A stretch of DNA of 64,000 nucleotides from NCBI GenBank assembly GCA_910586015.1, contig CAJUGJ010000002.1, positions 62,001 to 126,000 of the forward strand, read 5' to 3'. Source of the stretch: an uncultured Lachnospiraceae bacterium (GTDB taxonomy: Bacteria; Bacillota; Clostridia; Lachnospirales; Lachnospiraceae). Position numbers and translations under genes: made by a program. The notes beneath the pieces are model-generated. The model was not told the DNA's origin and made no database searches. It worked only from the letters and a program-made list of their open reading frames with translations. This document shows positions 52,943 to 61,625 of the stretch, in pieces (position 1 is the stretch's first letter; each line of letters begins with the position of its first letter).

Positions 52943-54769
52943 TTAGAATTGAATTTTTTCCATAAAGCTTGCCCGATTAAATTGGAGCATTATATAATAG
53001 CCATCTGCAATATCTTCTAATTCTTTTATGATTTCCTTTGCTATCTTAGCTCCTGTCCATTCTGCTTCTTCTCTTGTCATATCTTGATGATATTTTTCAA
53101 CAATCTCGTTTGGAATATGAATTCCTGCAACTTCATTTTTTATAAAAACTGCATTTTTATAACTGGTAAGAGGCATAATTCCACATAAAATCTTTGTTGA
53201 AACTCTTTGTTTAATCTGTGCAATTCGTTCTATATCTTCTTTTGAATAAATTGGTTGAGTTAAAAAGAAAGAAGCCCCTGCTTCAATTTTTCGTTCCATT
53301 CGTTCTATGATTTTTTCTAAATTAGGAAAATTATAATTTAGTGCTCCTCCGTAAATAAAAGGATCTTTTGCAAAATGTTCTCGATTCATTTCTTCTACAT
53401 AGTGCATCAATGGAATAGAATAATAATCAAAAACCCCTGTTGTTTTTGTTCGAACATTTTGTGGTACAGGATCTCCTGTGACTAATAATAGATTGCGGAT
53501 ATTATTAACATAAGCTCCAAGAAGACTTGCCCTCATAGAGATCATATTCCGATCTCTGCAACATATATGTGGCATAACTGGCATCTGTGTTATATGATGT
53601 AACTTACACGCCATAAGAATAGAATCAATTCGACTTTTTCCCATAGGAGAATCCGCAATTGTAATCATATCTACACTACATTGTTTTAATATTTTGGTAG
53701 CGGCTAAGATCTTGGAATCATCTGCATCATAAGGTGGATCGAGTTCACAGGCGATCACTTTTTTCCCCTCTGATAGTTTCTTATAAAAATCATTTTTCTT
53801 TGGTTGTTTTTCTTCTGATACTGGCTGTTTTAATTGTGGTTCAACATAGATTGTGATTTGCTTTTCATTTTTATTTATCTGTATCAGTTTCTTATTTAAA
53901 GCACGAATATATTCTGGGGTACTTCCACAACACGCTCCTATTACTTTAGCACCCATCTGACAAATCTGTTTCATATTATCTGCAAAATATTCTGCATTAT
54001 TTACAAAAACCATTCTATTTTGAAGCTGTTCTGGATATCCAGCGTTTGGTACAACTACAAAATATTTTTCTCCCGATTGAATGGCTTCTGGGAAAAGCAG
54101 TGTTTTTGTCAAAGTCAGCATATGTCCCGAACCAATCCCACAGTTAAATCCCACCGCATCTGTTGCAGGATGTAATGCCATTTTTTCTAAAATTCTTTGT
54201 GCACTTAATCCATTTCCAGCATATCCATTTCGTTCTAATGCTATTTGTGTTATTACAAACATATCTGGATTTTTTTCTTTAATATATTGTGCAATTTTTA
54301 ATGGTGTTTGTTCCTCTGAAAATGTTTCACATACAATAGCATCAACCCCTTTTGAAAGAAAGATATCTACAATATCACAATATTCCTTCCATGCCTCTTC
54401 CTCTTTTTCTTCTGGAAGACATCCTAAAATTGAACCAATATCTCCCGCTAGAAAGGGAGATATTTTTGTTTCTTCCCTAAATTCTTTTATTGTCTGTTTT
54501 GCAATGTTGAGTGCTGCCTCAATTCGTTTTGTTCTTTCCCTCTCAGAACTTTTTAACGTAATCTTATTTGCCGCAAATGTATTTGTACGCACTAACATTG
54601 CGCCAGCTTCTAAATACTGTCTATGAATTTTTGCAATGACTTCTGGTTCAGTAAGGTTTGCATCTTCTGGTAAAACTGTCGCCCCTTTTAAATTTAAACT
54701 CGCATAATAAGTTCCCATTGCACCGTCGGTCAAAAGATAATGTTTCTTTAAATATTCTCTTAATGTCAA
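52943..54769 (-). CDS. bifunctional homocysteine S-methyltransferase / methylenetetrahydrofolate reductase, TTG start
   Basis: 609-residue fusion. N-terminal half is a homocysteine methyltransferase barrel (YLLTDGAMGTYYASLN) with zinc cysteines in VGFNCGIGSGH and IGACCGSTPEYI. C-terminal half is MetF-like FAD reductase (VIACELDPPYDADDSKILAA, DMITIADSPMGKSRIDSI, IYGGALNYNFPNLEKIIERM, FFLTQPIYSKEDIERI). It would make methyltetrahydrofolate and pass it to MetH downstream. The start is TTG at 54769 because GGGAGG lies seven bases upstream; the longer frame to 54847 has no binding site and overlaps the promoter. The predicted leader is only ~40 bases, so no SAM or cobalamin riboswitch fits. Confidence 0.92.
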   Translation of the reverse strand: MTLREYLKKHYLLTDGAMGTYYASLNLKGATVLPEDANLTEPEVIAKIHRQYLEAGAMLVRTNTFAANKITLKSSERERTKRIEAALNIAKQTIKEFREETKISPFLAGDIGSILGCLPEEKEEEAWKEYCDIVDIFLSKGVDAIVCETFSEEQTPLKIAQYIKEKNPDMFVITQIALERNGYAGNGLSAQRILEKMALHPATDAVGFNCGIGSGHMLTLTKTLLFPEAIQSGEKYFVVVPNAGYPEQLQNRMVFVNNAEYFADNMKQICQMGAKVIGACCGSTPEYIRALNKKLIQINKNEKQITIYVEPQLKQPVSEEKQPKKNDFYKKLSEGKKVIACELDPPYDADDSKILAATKILKQCSVDMITIADSPMGKSRIDSILMACKLHHITQMPVMPHICCRDRNMISMRASLLGAYVNNIRNLLLVTGDPVPQNVRTKTTGVFDYYSIPLMHYVEEMNREHFAKDPFIYGGALNYNFPNLEKIIERMERKIEAGASFFLTQPIYSKEDIERIAQIKQRVSTKILCGIMPLTSYKNAVFIKNEVAGIHIPNEIVEKYHQDMTREEAEWTGAKIAKEIIKELEDIADGYYIMLQFNRASFMEKIQF

Positions 54770-54813
54770 GAAAAATCCTCCCTGTCTTTTTTCACCTGTA
54801 AAGTCTTTTTTTA

Positions 54814-54843
54814 AGTATAGCACATCCCTTACTTTTGTGTAAA
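54814..54843 (-). promoter_or_regulatory. predicted promoter of the methionine/polyphosphate cluster
   Basis: On the minus strand TTTACA (54838-54843), 18-base spacer, extended -10 TGC-TATACT (TATACT at 54814-54819). Back-to-back with the MATE promoter at 54870-54898. Confidence 0.7.
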
Positions 54844-54869
54844 GCATACAACAAACATCTGACCTATAC

Positions 54870-54898
54870 TTGCTTTTTTTTAATAGTAGAGCTATACT
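54870..54898 (+). promoter_or_regulatory. predicted promoter of the MATE exporter gene
   Basis: TTGCTT (54870-54875), 17-base spacer, TATACT (54893-54898), 25 bases before the start codon. Confidence 0.6.
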
Positions 54899-54922
54899 AA
54901 TATAAAAGGACGTGAATTACAA

Positions 54923-56356
54923 ATGAATTTAAAACCTATTTTTTCAAATCGTTTTTTTCAGCGCCTGTTTTCTTTTTTTTCTGTGGAGCATATGTTGCCT
55001 AAAGATATTTTAGGTTCTGTCCCAAGTACAAAACAGGCATATACTACTTTTCTTTCTGTAGCTTGGCCATCTGCCTTAGAATCTTTATTGGTTGGGCTTG
55101 TTGGTTCTATTGATACTATGATGGTTGGATCATTAGGTCAAGGTGCTATTGCTGCTGTTGGAATTACAAATCAACCCAAATTTATTTTACTTGCTATGAT
55201 CTTTTCTTTAAATGTTGGAGTGACTGCTGTAGTTGCAAGACGAAAAGGGCAAAATGATCAAGAGGGTGCAAATCGAACATTACGTACTGCTATTTTATTA
55301 AGTTTTATAATTTCTTTATTTACTTCTTTATTAGGTTTTATTTTTGCCAAAGAGATTATGTTGATTGCTGGGGCAGAGGAAAATTATTTACAGGATGCGA
55401 TTCATTATTTTCAAATCTTAGTAATTGGTATTGTATTTACTTCGCTAAATTTAACAATCAATGCTGCCCAACGAGGATGTGGCAACACAAGAATTGCAAT
55501 GAAAACGAATATTATTGCAAATATTATTAATTTAATATTCAATTATCTATTGATTAATGGAATTGGCCCATTTCCACGTATGGAAGTAAGAGGTGCTGCG
55601 GTAGCTACTGTATTGGGGGCATTTGCCTCTTTAATTATCTCTATGCTCGCACTTTTAAAAAGAGATTCTTATGTGAACCTTTTCTATCGGTGTAGCTGGA
55701 AATTTCGACGAGCAGTTCTTGCACCAGTGATGAAAGTGAGTAGCAGTGCATTAATAGAACAGGTATTTATGCGAATTGGATTTTTAGCGTATGCTGCTAT
55801 TGTTGCTCGCCTTGGAACTACAGCCTATGCAACACATCTGATCTGTATGAATATTTTAAATCTTTCTTTTTGTTTTGGCGATGGATTCGGAATTGCTGCT
55901 TCTTCTTTAGTTGGACAAAATCTTGGTGCAACACGACCTGATATTGCCTCTATTTATGGAAAGATTGGACAGAGGGCCGCGTTTGTTGCCTCTACTGTAT
56001 TATTTTTAATTTTTATTTTTGCAAGACACCCTTTAATCTGGTTATTTAATAAAGATAGTGAAGTCATTTTATTAGGTGGGCAAATTATGATCCTAATGGC
56101 ACTGTCTACGCATTTTCAGACTTCTCAGGTTGTTTTAAATGGCTGTCTGCGTGGAGCTGGCGATTCTGCTTATGTAGCAGTAACTTCTATGATTAGTATT
56201 GCCATTGTACGACCAATTTTAACATGGGTTTTATGTTTTCCAATGGGACTTGGACTTGCAGGAGCATGGATCTCTTTAATCATCGATCAGGGATTCCGCT
56301 TTTTAGCTTCTTTTATGCGCTTTAACAGTGGAAAATGGAGTAAAATAAAATTATAA
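54923..56356 (+). CDS. MATE-family exporter
   Basis: Second MATE transporter of the window, 477 residues, with an N-terminal cytosolic extension of ~45 residues before the first membrane helix. WPSALESLLVGLVGSIDTMM, VGSLGQGAIAAVGITNQPKF and GCGNTRIAMKTNIIANIINL are typical. The second half repeats with SSALIEQVFMRIGFLAYAAI. It differs in sequence from the exporter at 26327-27655, so they are not recent duplicates. The binding site is weak (AAAGGA at long spacing). Substrate unknown. Confidence 0.92.
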   Translation: MNLKPIFSNRFFQRLFSFFSVEHMLPKDILGSVPSTKQAYTTFLSVAWPSALESLLVGLVGSIDTMMVGSLGQGAIAAVGITNQPKFILLAMIFSLNVGVTAVVARRKGQNDQEGANRTLRTAILLSFIISLFTSLLGFIFAKEIMLIAGAEENYLQDAIHYFQILVIGIVFTSLNLTINAAQRGCGNTRIAMKTNIIANIINLIFNYLLINGIGPFPRMEVRGAAVATVLGAFASLIISMLALLKRDSYVNLFYRCSWKFRRAVLAPVMKVSSSALIEQVFMRIGFLAYAAIVARLGTTAYATHLICMNILNLSFCFGDGFGIAASSLVGQNLGATRPDIASIYGKIGQRAAFVASTVLFLIFIFARHPLIWLFNKDSEVILLGGQIMILMALSTHFQTSQVVLNGCLRGAGDSAYVAVTSMISIAIVRPILTWVLCFPMGLGLAGAWISLIIDQGFRFLASFMRFNSGKWSKIKL

Positions 56357-56357
56357 A

Positions 56358-56396
56358 AAAAAGAGTTTCTTAATATGAGATTAAGAAACTCTTTTT
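56358..56396. terminator. bidirectional terminator
   Basis: AAAAAGAGTTTCTTAA (56358-56373) pairs perfectly with TTAAGAAACTCTTTTT (56381-56396), between the converging MATE and thrS genes. Confidence 0.9.
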
Positions 56397-56406
56397 GATA
56401 GCTCTA

Positions 56407-58368
56407 TTATTCTTGTTTTTCCTCTACCTCAATCTTTCTAATTGTTTTTGTACGAATTTCTTCACAAACGGTATTGATAAAGTCAGATAATTTTTTCTGT
56501 CCCTCATCTCCTAAAAATCTGCTGCGTACTGCTACCAAGCCTTCTTCCTCTTCTTTTTGTCCTACCACTAACATATAAGGAATACGCTGTAATCTTGTTT
56601 CACGAATTTTATATCCTATTTTTTCTGCACGGTTGTCTACTGTTGCTAAAATTTTATTTTTGCTAAGTTCTGCTTTTACTTTTTCTGCATAGTCATTATA
56701 TTTTTCTGAAATAGGAAGCACACGAACTTGTTCTGGACAAAGCCATGTTGGAAATTTTCCTGCATATTTTTCAATCAGCCAAGCAAGTGTTCTTTCATAA
56801 CATCCTATACTGGTTCTGTGAATAATAAATGGGCGGACTTTATTTCCATTTTGATCTACATAATACATATCAAATTGCTCTGCAAGTGCCAAGTCAAGTT
56901 GAATCGTTATCATAGTATCTTCTTTTCCATATACATTTTTTGCCTGAATATCTAACTTTGGCCCATAAAATGCAGCTTCTCCATCTGCCTCTGTAAAATT
57001 TAAGTTTAATTCACTGAGGAATTCTCGCATCATCCCTTGTGTCTTTTCCCAATATTCAGGTGAGCCAATATATTTTTCTCTATTATTGGAGTCCCATTTA
57101 GACAGCCGATACGTAACATCATCTTGAAGCCCTAATGTTGTCAAACAGTAAACAGCAAGTTCTACACAACTTTTAAACTCTTCCCCAATTTGGTCTGGAC
57201 GTACAATTAAATGTGCCTCTGAAATTGTAAACTGGCGAACTCTTGTTAAACCGTGCATCTCTCCTGAATCTTCATTTCTAAATAAAGTCGAAGTCTCTCC
57301 ATATCGAATCGGCAGATCTCTATAACTTTTTTGACTTGCTTTATAAACATAATATTGGAATGGACAAGTCATAGGGCGTAGTGCAAATACTTCCTCCTCT
57401 TTTTCTTCCTCTCCAAGCACAAACATTCCTTCTTTATAGTGATCCCAGTGTCCCGAAATCTTATACAGATCACTCTTTGCCATCAGAGGTGTTTTTGTTC
57501 TGACATAACCGCGACTTTCTTCTTCATCTTCAATCCAGCGTTGGAGCGTTTGAATAATTTTTGTTCCCTTTGGCATCAGAAGAGGAAGTCCTTGACCAAT
57601 TACATCTACTGTGGTAAATAACTCCATCTCACGCCCTAGTTTATTATGATCTCTTTTTTTGATGTCCTCTAAATGTACAAGATATTCTTCTAAATCTGCA
57701 TTTTTGGTAAACGCTGTTCCATATACTCTGGTCAGCATTTTATTTTTTTCACTGCCTCTCCAATATGCTCCTGAGGAAGAAATCAGTTTAATTGCTTTAA
57801 TTGGTTTTGTACTCATTAAATGAGGTCCTGCACACAGATCCACAAAATCCCCCTGCTGATAGAACGAAATCTCTTCATCCTCTGGCAGATCTTGAATTAA
57901 TTCTACCTTATATGGCTCTTTTCTTTCTTCCATTAAATGAATTGCTTCTTGTCTTGGAAGAGTAAAGCGTTTTAATTCTTCTCCCTCTTTTATTATTTTT
58001 TTCATTTCCTTTTCTAATTCATCTAATGCCGCACGATCAAACGGTGGACAGTCAAAATCATAATAAAAACCAGTATCTATCGATGGCCCAATCGCCAGCT
58101 TTGTTTCTGGATATAGGCGTTTTACTGCCTGTGCAAGCACATGAGATGTTGTATGGCGATATGCTGCTTTTCCTTCTTCATCATTAAACGTTAAAATATT
58201 TAATTCACAGTCTGAATCTACTACAGTACGTAGATCCACTGTCTTTTGGTTGATTTCTCCTGCACAGGCTACTCGTGCCAAACCTTCACTGATATCTTTT
58301 GCAATCTCTAAAACCGTTTTTGAATCACTATATTCTTTTACTGATCCATCTTTTAATGTAATCCTCAT
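56407..58368 (-). CDS. thrS: threonyl-tRNA synthetase
   Basis: Class II synthetase that charges tRNA-Thr; 653 residues. TGS domain at the N-terminus (MRITLKDGSVKEYSDSKTVL), then the editing-type second domain with HTTSHVLAQAVKRLYP (zinc HxxxH) and QGDFVDLCAGPHL. Core motifs follow: PLMAKSDLYKISGHWDHYKE, FALRPMTCPFQYYVY (zinc Cys), LRVRQFTISEAH-like motif 2 (GLTRVRQFTISEAH) and motif 3 IIHRTSIGCYERTLAWLIE. The C-terminal anticodon domain is intact. The ATG at 58368 follows GGAGGAG; an upstream ATG at 58383 overlaps that site. Expression is set by the T-box leader just upstream. Confidence 0.97.
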   Translation of the reverse strand: MRITLKDGSVKEYSDSKTVLEIAKDISEGLARVACAGEINQKTVDLRTVVDSDCELNILTFNDEEGKAAYRHTTSHVLAQAVKRLYPETKLAIGPSIDTGFYYDFDCPPFDRAALDELEKEMKKIIKEGEELKRFTLPRQEAIHLMEERKEPYKVELIQDLPEDEEISFYQQGDFVDLCAGPHLMSTKPIKAIKLISSSGAYWRGSEKNKMLTRVYGTAFTKNADLEEYLVHLEDIKKRDHNKLGREMELFTTVDVIGQGLPLLMPKGTKIIQTLQRWIEDEEESRGYVRTKTPLMAKSDLYKISGHWDHYKEGMFVLGEEEKEEEVFALRPMTCPFQYYVYKASQKSYRDLPIRYGETSTLFRNEDSGEMHGLTRVRQFTISEAHLIVRPDQIGEEFKSCVELAVYCLTTLGLQDDVTYRLSKWDSNNREKYIGSPEYWEKTQGMMREFLSELNLNFTEADGEAAFYGPKLDIQAKNVYGKEDTMITIQLDLALAEQFDMYYVDQNGNKVRPFIIHRTSIGCYERTLAWLIEKYAGKFPTWLCPEQVRVLPISEKYNDYAEKVKAELSKNKILATVDNRAEKIGYKIRETRLQRIPYMLVVGQKEEEEGLVAVRSRFLGDEGQKKLSDFINTVCEEIRTKTIRKIEVEEKQE

Positions 58369-58384
58369 TTTAATCTCCTCCATT

Positions 58385-58642
58385 AAAATAAAAAAACTCG
58401 TTCCTTTCGCTGTATCATAACAGACGAAAGGGACGAGTATTCACTCGTGGTTCCACCCTCTTTGGCTCAAATAAAACCCACTTCATTCGACGATAACGGA
58501 ATCACCGGGCTGGATTAGAGCCACTCCGAGGTAGTATTCGGCAGGTCGTACAATGGAATATTTTCAGCAAATCATATTCCTCTCTGGAAAGTGTCCACTG
58601 CTTACTCTTCTCATCACTGCATTTTCCTAATTGATGGAATTA
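58385..58642 (-). promoter_or_regulatory. T-box riboswitch of thrS
   Basis: Transcribed leader with the T-box core GGGTGGAACCACG (rc of 58446-58458), the AGTGATGAGAAGAGTA start of stem I, and a Rho-independent terminator (arms 58396-58409 and 58425-58438 followed by T-run). Uncharged tRNA pairing to the specifier and T-box should favour the antiterminator. The region GAATACTACC holds threonine codons ACT/ACC that fit a threonine specifier; which one is used was not settled. Confidence 0.93.
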
Positions 58643-58670
58643 ATTATAACACCTGAAAGTAAATTGTCAA
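58643..58670 (-). promoter_or_regulatory. predicted thrS promoter
   Basis: On the minus strand TTGACA (58665-58670), 16-base spacer, TATAAT (58643-58648): perfect boxes leading into the T-box leader. Confidence 0.85.
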
Positions 58671-58700
58671 GAGGAAAATTTTTTTCATATGTTTAGTTTT

Positions 58701-59090
58701 CTAACTTATCAGCTTTAAGAATGTTGTTCTAATTTCTTGTGTAGTATCTAATTTAACTTTATAGCTTTCCATTTCTTCTATGTTCTTTTTCTCTACAGCC
58801 GCTGCATAATTAATTCTCCACTCTTTTGGCATGGTAATAAATTGAATCAGATAGTCTTCACAAAATTTCTTTTTTCGTTCTTCTGGTTTAATTGATTTGT
58901 TTAATGTTACTTTTAACATACTGGCATTTAGCATTGTAGTAAAGATATCGTATACATCTAATTTCTCCATTTCCAGTTTTGCCGCTTTTTCATCTCCCTT
59001 TTGTTGCAACTCTTTTATCTGTCGCTGCATCTTTACTTTGCCCTGTGTTAAATAAGCTTCCATTTGTTGTTTTAATTCACTTACTTCCAT
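58701..59090 (-). CDS. small hypothetical helical protein
   Basis: Not recognised. 129 residues from the ATG at 59090 (GGAG at a long spacing); an ATG at 59111 has no binding site. It is soluble, charged and mostly helical: a Lys/Glu/Gln-rich N-terminal coiled-coil-like part (ELKQQMEAYLTQGKVKMQRQ, KAAKLEMEKLDVYD) and a C-terminal part with FITMPKEWRINYAAAVEKKN. No membrane segment or Cys pair. It lies upstream of the thrS transcription unit and directly downstream of the tnpA remnant, whose last codons its upstream region overlaps. Confidence 0.65.
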   Translation of the reverse strand: MEVSELKQQMEAYLTQGKVKMQRQIKELQQKGDEKAAKLEMEKLDVYDIFTTMLNASMLKVTLNKSIKPEERKKKFCEDYLIQFITMPKEWRINYAAAVEKKNIEEMESYKVKLDTTQEIRTTFLKLIS

Positions 59091-59107
59091 ATAAACCTTC
59101 TCCACTC

Positions 59108-59499
59108 TCATATTTTTTATACTTCACAGACTTCGTAACTTCGGATCGTCCGATTGGATTTTTCGATACAGTTGCCGCAAAATAGGACGGATTCCATAGA
59201 TGCCCGCCCCTTAGTTTCTTTTTTAATTTCATATGATACTCTTTCATGAGAAGCCTTGCAGACACTCCTTTTAATGTCTTAATCATATTAGGTATGTAAT
59301 GTTGTGGAAACCGTTAATTAGAAAATGTATATGGTCTTTATTCGTATCGAATTCCAGTATCTGAAAGCCATTGTTCTCCACTATTTTGTTTAAATCTACT
59401 TTCCATTCCAGATGAAATAAGCTTGTACCTGTATTTTATATACCAAACAATGTGATATTGAATGGAATCTACATATCCACGTCCATGCACCACTTCCAT
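59108..59499 (-). pseudogene. tnpA: IS200/IS605-type tnpA (Y1 transposase) remnant
   Basis: Broken transposase gene. Reading on the minus strand from the ATG at 59499 gives VVHGRGYVDSIQYHIVWYIK, then a stop after a frame change. A second frame gives FDTNKDHIHFLI (the HUH motif as HIH), and a third MIKTLKGVSARLLMKEYHMK then GGHLWNPSYFAATVSKNPIG. These match the order of IS200 TnpA, but at least two frameshifts and loss of the C-terminal Tyr helix make it inactive. Nearby CATCCCACGACTAAA (59588-59602) resembles half of a broken IS605 end hairpin. Confidence 0.82.
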
Positions 59500-59531
59500 A
59501 TGTTATCATCTTGTTACAATGATAACATATG
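59497..59531. repeat. 13-bp inverted repeat over the tnpA start codon
   Basis: CATATGTTATCAT (59497-59509) and ATGATAACATATG (59519-59531) are perfect complements with a 9-base loop. It covers the tnpA start, similar to the start-masking hairpin known for IS200. Nothing else was recognised in 59532-59782 apart from the IS-like end fragment and the ribosome binding site of the next gene. Confidence 0.65.
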
Positions 59532-59782
59532 TGTTTTAATATGTATAGTGTTTTATACGATTTTATCTAAAAAATATTTAACATATGTCAACAATTCATC
59601 CCACGACTAAATGCTCACATACAGTAAAGAAACACACAAGAATTTAATAGATATCATTCTATTATTTTATAACATAAAGAGAAATTTGCTATTTTTTGAA
59701 AATGTTAAAATGCGTTGCTTGTGGCAACAGGCAGTTTAGCCTACAATAGGGGTGATAACTGAAAGGAAGGAGGCTATCTTTA

Positions 59783-60292
59783 ATGCTTAATGAAAATATT
59801 AAAGCAATCAGAAAATCAAAGGGACTTTCACAACAAGAGCTTGCTGTCAAGCTGAACGTCGTGCGACAGACAATTTCTAAATGGGAGCAAGGACTATCAG
59901 TTCCTGATTCTGATATGTTAATCTCTATATCGGAAGTGCTTGAAACACCTGTAAGTACACTATTGGGAGAAACTGTTATCGAAACAGAAATCGATACTTT
60001 AAAAGCCATTTCCGAAAAATTGGAGGTGATAAACTTGCAACTGGCACAACGGAAAACCACAAGAAGAAAATTTATTCATTGGTTGTTTATTTCATTATGT
60101 GTAATCATAGTAATCGTTTTTGCAATCTTATTGGCATTAAAAAGTTCTTACTTGGGGTGGAATTATAGTAATCCCGAAACCGCTGTTCTTGAAGTGGCAT
60201 TTCACTCATTTGAATGGCTATTTGTCAGAGTAGCACCGATTATCCTTATTGGTGTAATCATTGGAATTTTCTTAACACGGAAGAAAGAATAA
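59783..60292 (+). CDS. XRE-family HTH regulator with two membrane segments
   Basis: Membrane-bound regulator of 169 residues. N-terminal Cro/CI-type HTH: IKAIRKSKGLSQQELAVKLN, VVRQTISKWEQGLSVPDSDM (recognition helix RQTISKWEQG). A short coiled linker leads to two membrane segments (LFISLCVIIVIVFAILLALK and IILIGVIIGIFLTRKKE). The arrangement suggests a sensor of membrane or envelope stress, with the HTH on the inner face; its target is unknown. AAGGAGG stands nine bases before the ATG. Codon use is less A+T-biased than in neighbours, and it is flanked by a transposase remnant, so it is probably acquired. Confidence 0.87.
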   Translation: MLNENIKAIRKSKGLSQQELAVKLNVVRQTISKWEQGLSVPDSDMLISISEVLETPVSTLLGETVIETEIDTLKAISEKLEVINLQLAQRKTTRRKFIHWLFISLCVIIVIVFAILLALKSSYLGWNYSNPETAVLEVAFHSFEWLFVRVAPIILIGVIIGIFLTRKKE

Positions 60293-60596
60293 AACCATCT
60301 TGTTTTTGGGGCAAAGCTCGGACTTTATCTTGAAGATTTATTGCAATGAGTAAACAGCTTGCCTGTTTTTGCTGTTGGGCAATCAAAGGGTGACAACAAA
60401 AAGTGTTGTCACCCTTTTCTATGCTACGGCTCTTGTCCGACTGCCAGAACAGACGCAGAGAAAATCTTTTTGTATTACTTCTAGTGCTAGATGCAGAAAA
60501 CAATCGGGAACAAGTCGTGGGTGTTCTTGCATTATTCATAAAAATCGTTTATAGTATAAAAGTTGATATTTTAACATAATTTTTTAGGAGGTAATT
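60293..60596. other. intergenic stretch with one terminator and an unidentified remnant
   Basis: Contains the terminator at 60385-60416. The rest (about 60417-60560) has higher G+C than neighbours and short overlapping open frames on both strands, none with a start site or recognisable product. It may be debris of the element that brought the HTH gene. Confidence 0.4.
60385..60416 (+). terminator. terminator downstream of the HTH gene
   Basis: AAAGGGTGACAAC pairs with GTTGTCACCCTTT, followed by TCT. G+C-richer than the other terminators in the window. Confidence 0.85.
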
Positions 60597-61601
60597 ATGA
60601 ATTTGAAAAAACCAAATTTATTGGTACTTACTACCGGAGGAACGATTGCTTCTAAAGATAGTTCTGAAGGATTAATTCCTGCAATGAATGGCAGTAGTAT
60701 GTTTTCTTCTATTAATGGAATTTCCAAAAATTATAATTTAACAGTAAAAGATATTCTTCATTTAGATAGTTCCAATATCCAACCAGAAGAATGGGTTATG
60801 ATTGCAAGACATATTTATGAAGCATATGGACAGTATGATGGTATCGTTATCACACATGGAACGGATACTATGGCATATACCTCTTCTATTTTATCTTTTA
60901 TGCTTCCAAATCCTCCTTTACCTATTGTACTGACTGGCTCTCAGCTTCCTTTATCCCATCCCTTAACAGATGCTGCCGATAATCTGCGTTACTCTTTAGC
61001 TATGGCATCCAGTGGTATTTGTGGTATTTTTCTTTCTTTTAACCGAAAGATTATTTTAGGTTGTCGTGCAGTAAAGGTTCGTACTACTGGTTTTGACGCA
61101 TTTGAAAGTGTGAATTATCCATATATTGCTCAAATTGATTCCTCTGGCTTAAATATTAATCATTCTGTTTTGCCTACTAATAACGGTAATCCTGCTTTTT
61201 TAGGCAATTTATGTTCAGATGTTTTTCTAATTAAACTGACACCGGGGTTAAATCCTAAAATATTTGATATGTTATTAGAAATGCAGTATAAAGGCATTAT
61301 CATAGAAGCATTTGGAGCAGGCGGACTTCATTTTATTCATCGAGATTTAATTGCAAAACTTTCTAAGTTGACAGAACTTGGACTTCCTATCGTCATTTCA
61401 AGTCAATGTCTCTATGAACGAAGTGATCTTTCTATTTATCAGACTGGACAATTAGCTCTTCGTCAAGGAGTAATCAGTGCCTATGATATGACTACAGAAG
61501 CTGCTGTCACTAAACTGATTTGGGCATTGGGACAAGATCCTAGTTTATCGGCTGTTCGTAAAGTATTTGCCACAAATTATGTCGGTGAGATTACATTATA
61601 A
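60597..61601 (+). CDS. L-asparaginase (type I-like)
   Basis: Hydrolyses asparagine to aspartate and ammonia; 334 residues with no signal peptide, so cytosolic. First catalytic Thr in LVLTTGGTIASKDS, second in VITHGTDTMAYTSS; the supporting Lys is in RAVKVRTTGFDAFESVNYP. LGNLCSDVFLIKLTPGLNPK and GIIIEAFGAGGLHFIHRDL complete the family pattern. AGGAGG precedes the ATG at 60597. It is a single-gene unit ended by a hairpin that includes its own stop codon. Confidence 0.93.
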   Translation: MNLKKPNLLVLTTGGTIASKDSSEGLIPAMNGSSMFSSINGISKNYNLTVKDILHLDSSNIQPEEWVMIARHIYEAYGQYDGIVITHGTDTMAYTSSILSFMLPNPPLPIVLTGSQLPLSHPLTDAADNLRYSLAMASSGICGIFLSFNRKIILGCRAVKVRTTGFDAFESVNYPYIAQIDSSGLNINHSVLPTNNGNPAFLGNLCSDVFLIKLTPGLNPKIFDMLLEMQYKGIIIEAFGAGGLHFIHRDLIAKLSKLTELGLPIVISSQCLYERSDLSIYQTGQLALRQGVISAYDMTTEAAVTKLIWALGQDPSLSAVRKVFATNYVGEITL

Positions 61602-61625
61602 GCTTCTCACCGACATATCCTTTTT
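61581..61625 (+). terminator. asparaginase terminator
   Basis: GTCGGTGAGA (61581-61590) pairs with TCTCACCGAC (61605-61614), then ATATCCTTTTT. The left arm is in the last codons of the gene. Confidence 0.85.

Noticed and set aside
54770..54843. Possible SAM or cobalamin riboswitch before the methionine genes
   Set aside because: The predicted leader is only about 40 bases, too short, and no S-box or B12-box motif is visible.
59112..59286. Minus-strand ORF of 69 codons as an intact small gene
   Set aside because: Its sequence is the middle of an IS200-type TnpA in a shifted frame, so it belongs to the pseudogene.
59702..59749. 15-codon ORF with a CxxC (KCVACGN) pattern
   Set aside because: Too short, no ribosome binding site; at most a fragment of a zinc-ribbon gene.
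60369..60554. Open frames on both strands between the HTH gene and asparaginase
   Set aside because: They cross a strong terminator, lack binding sites and contain no recognisable domain.
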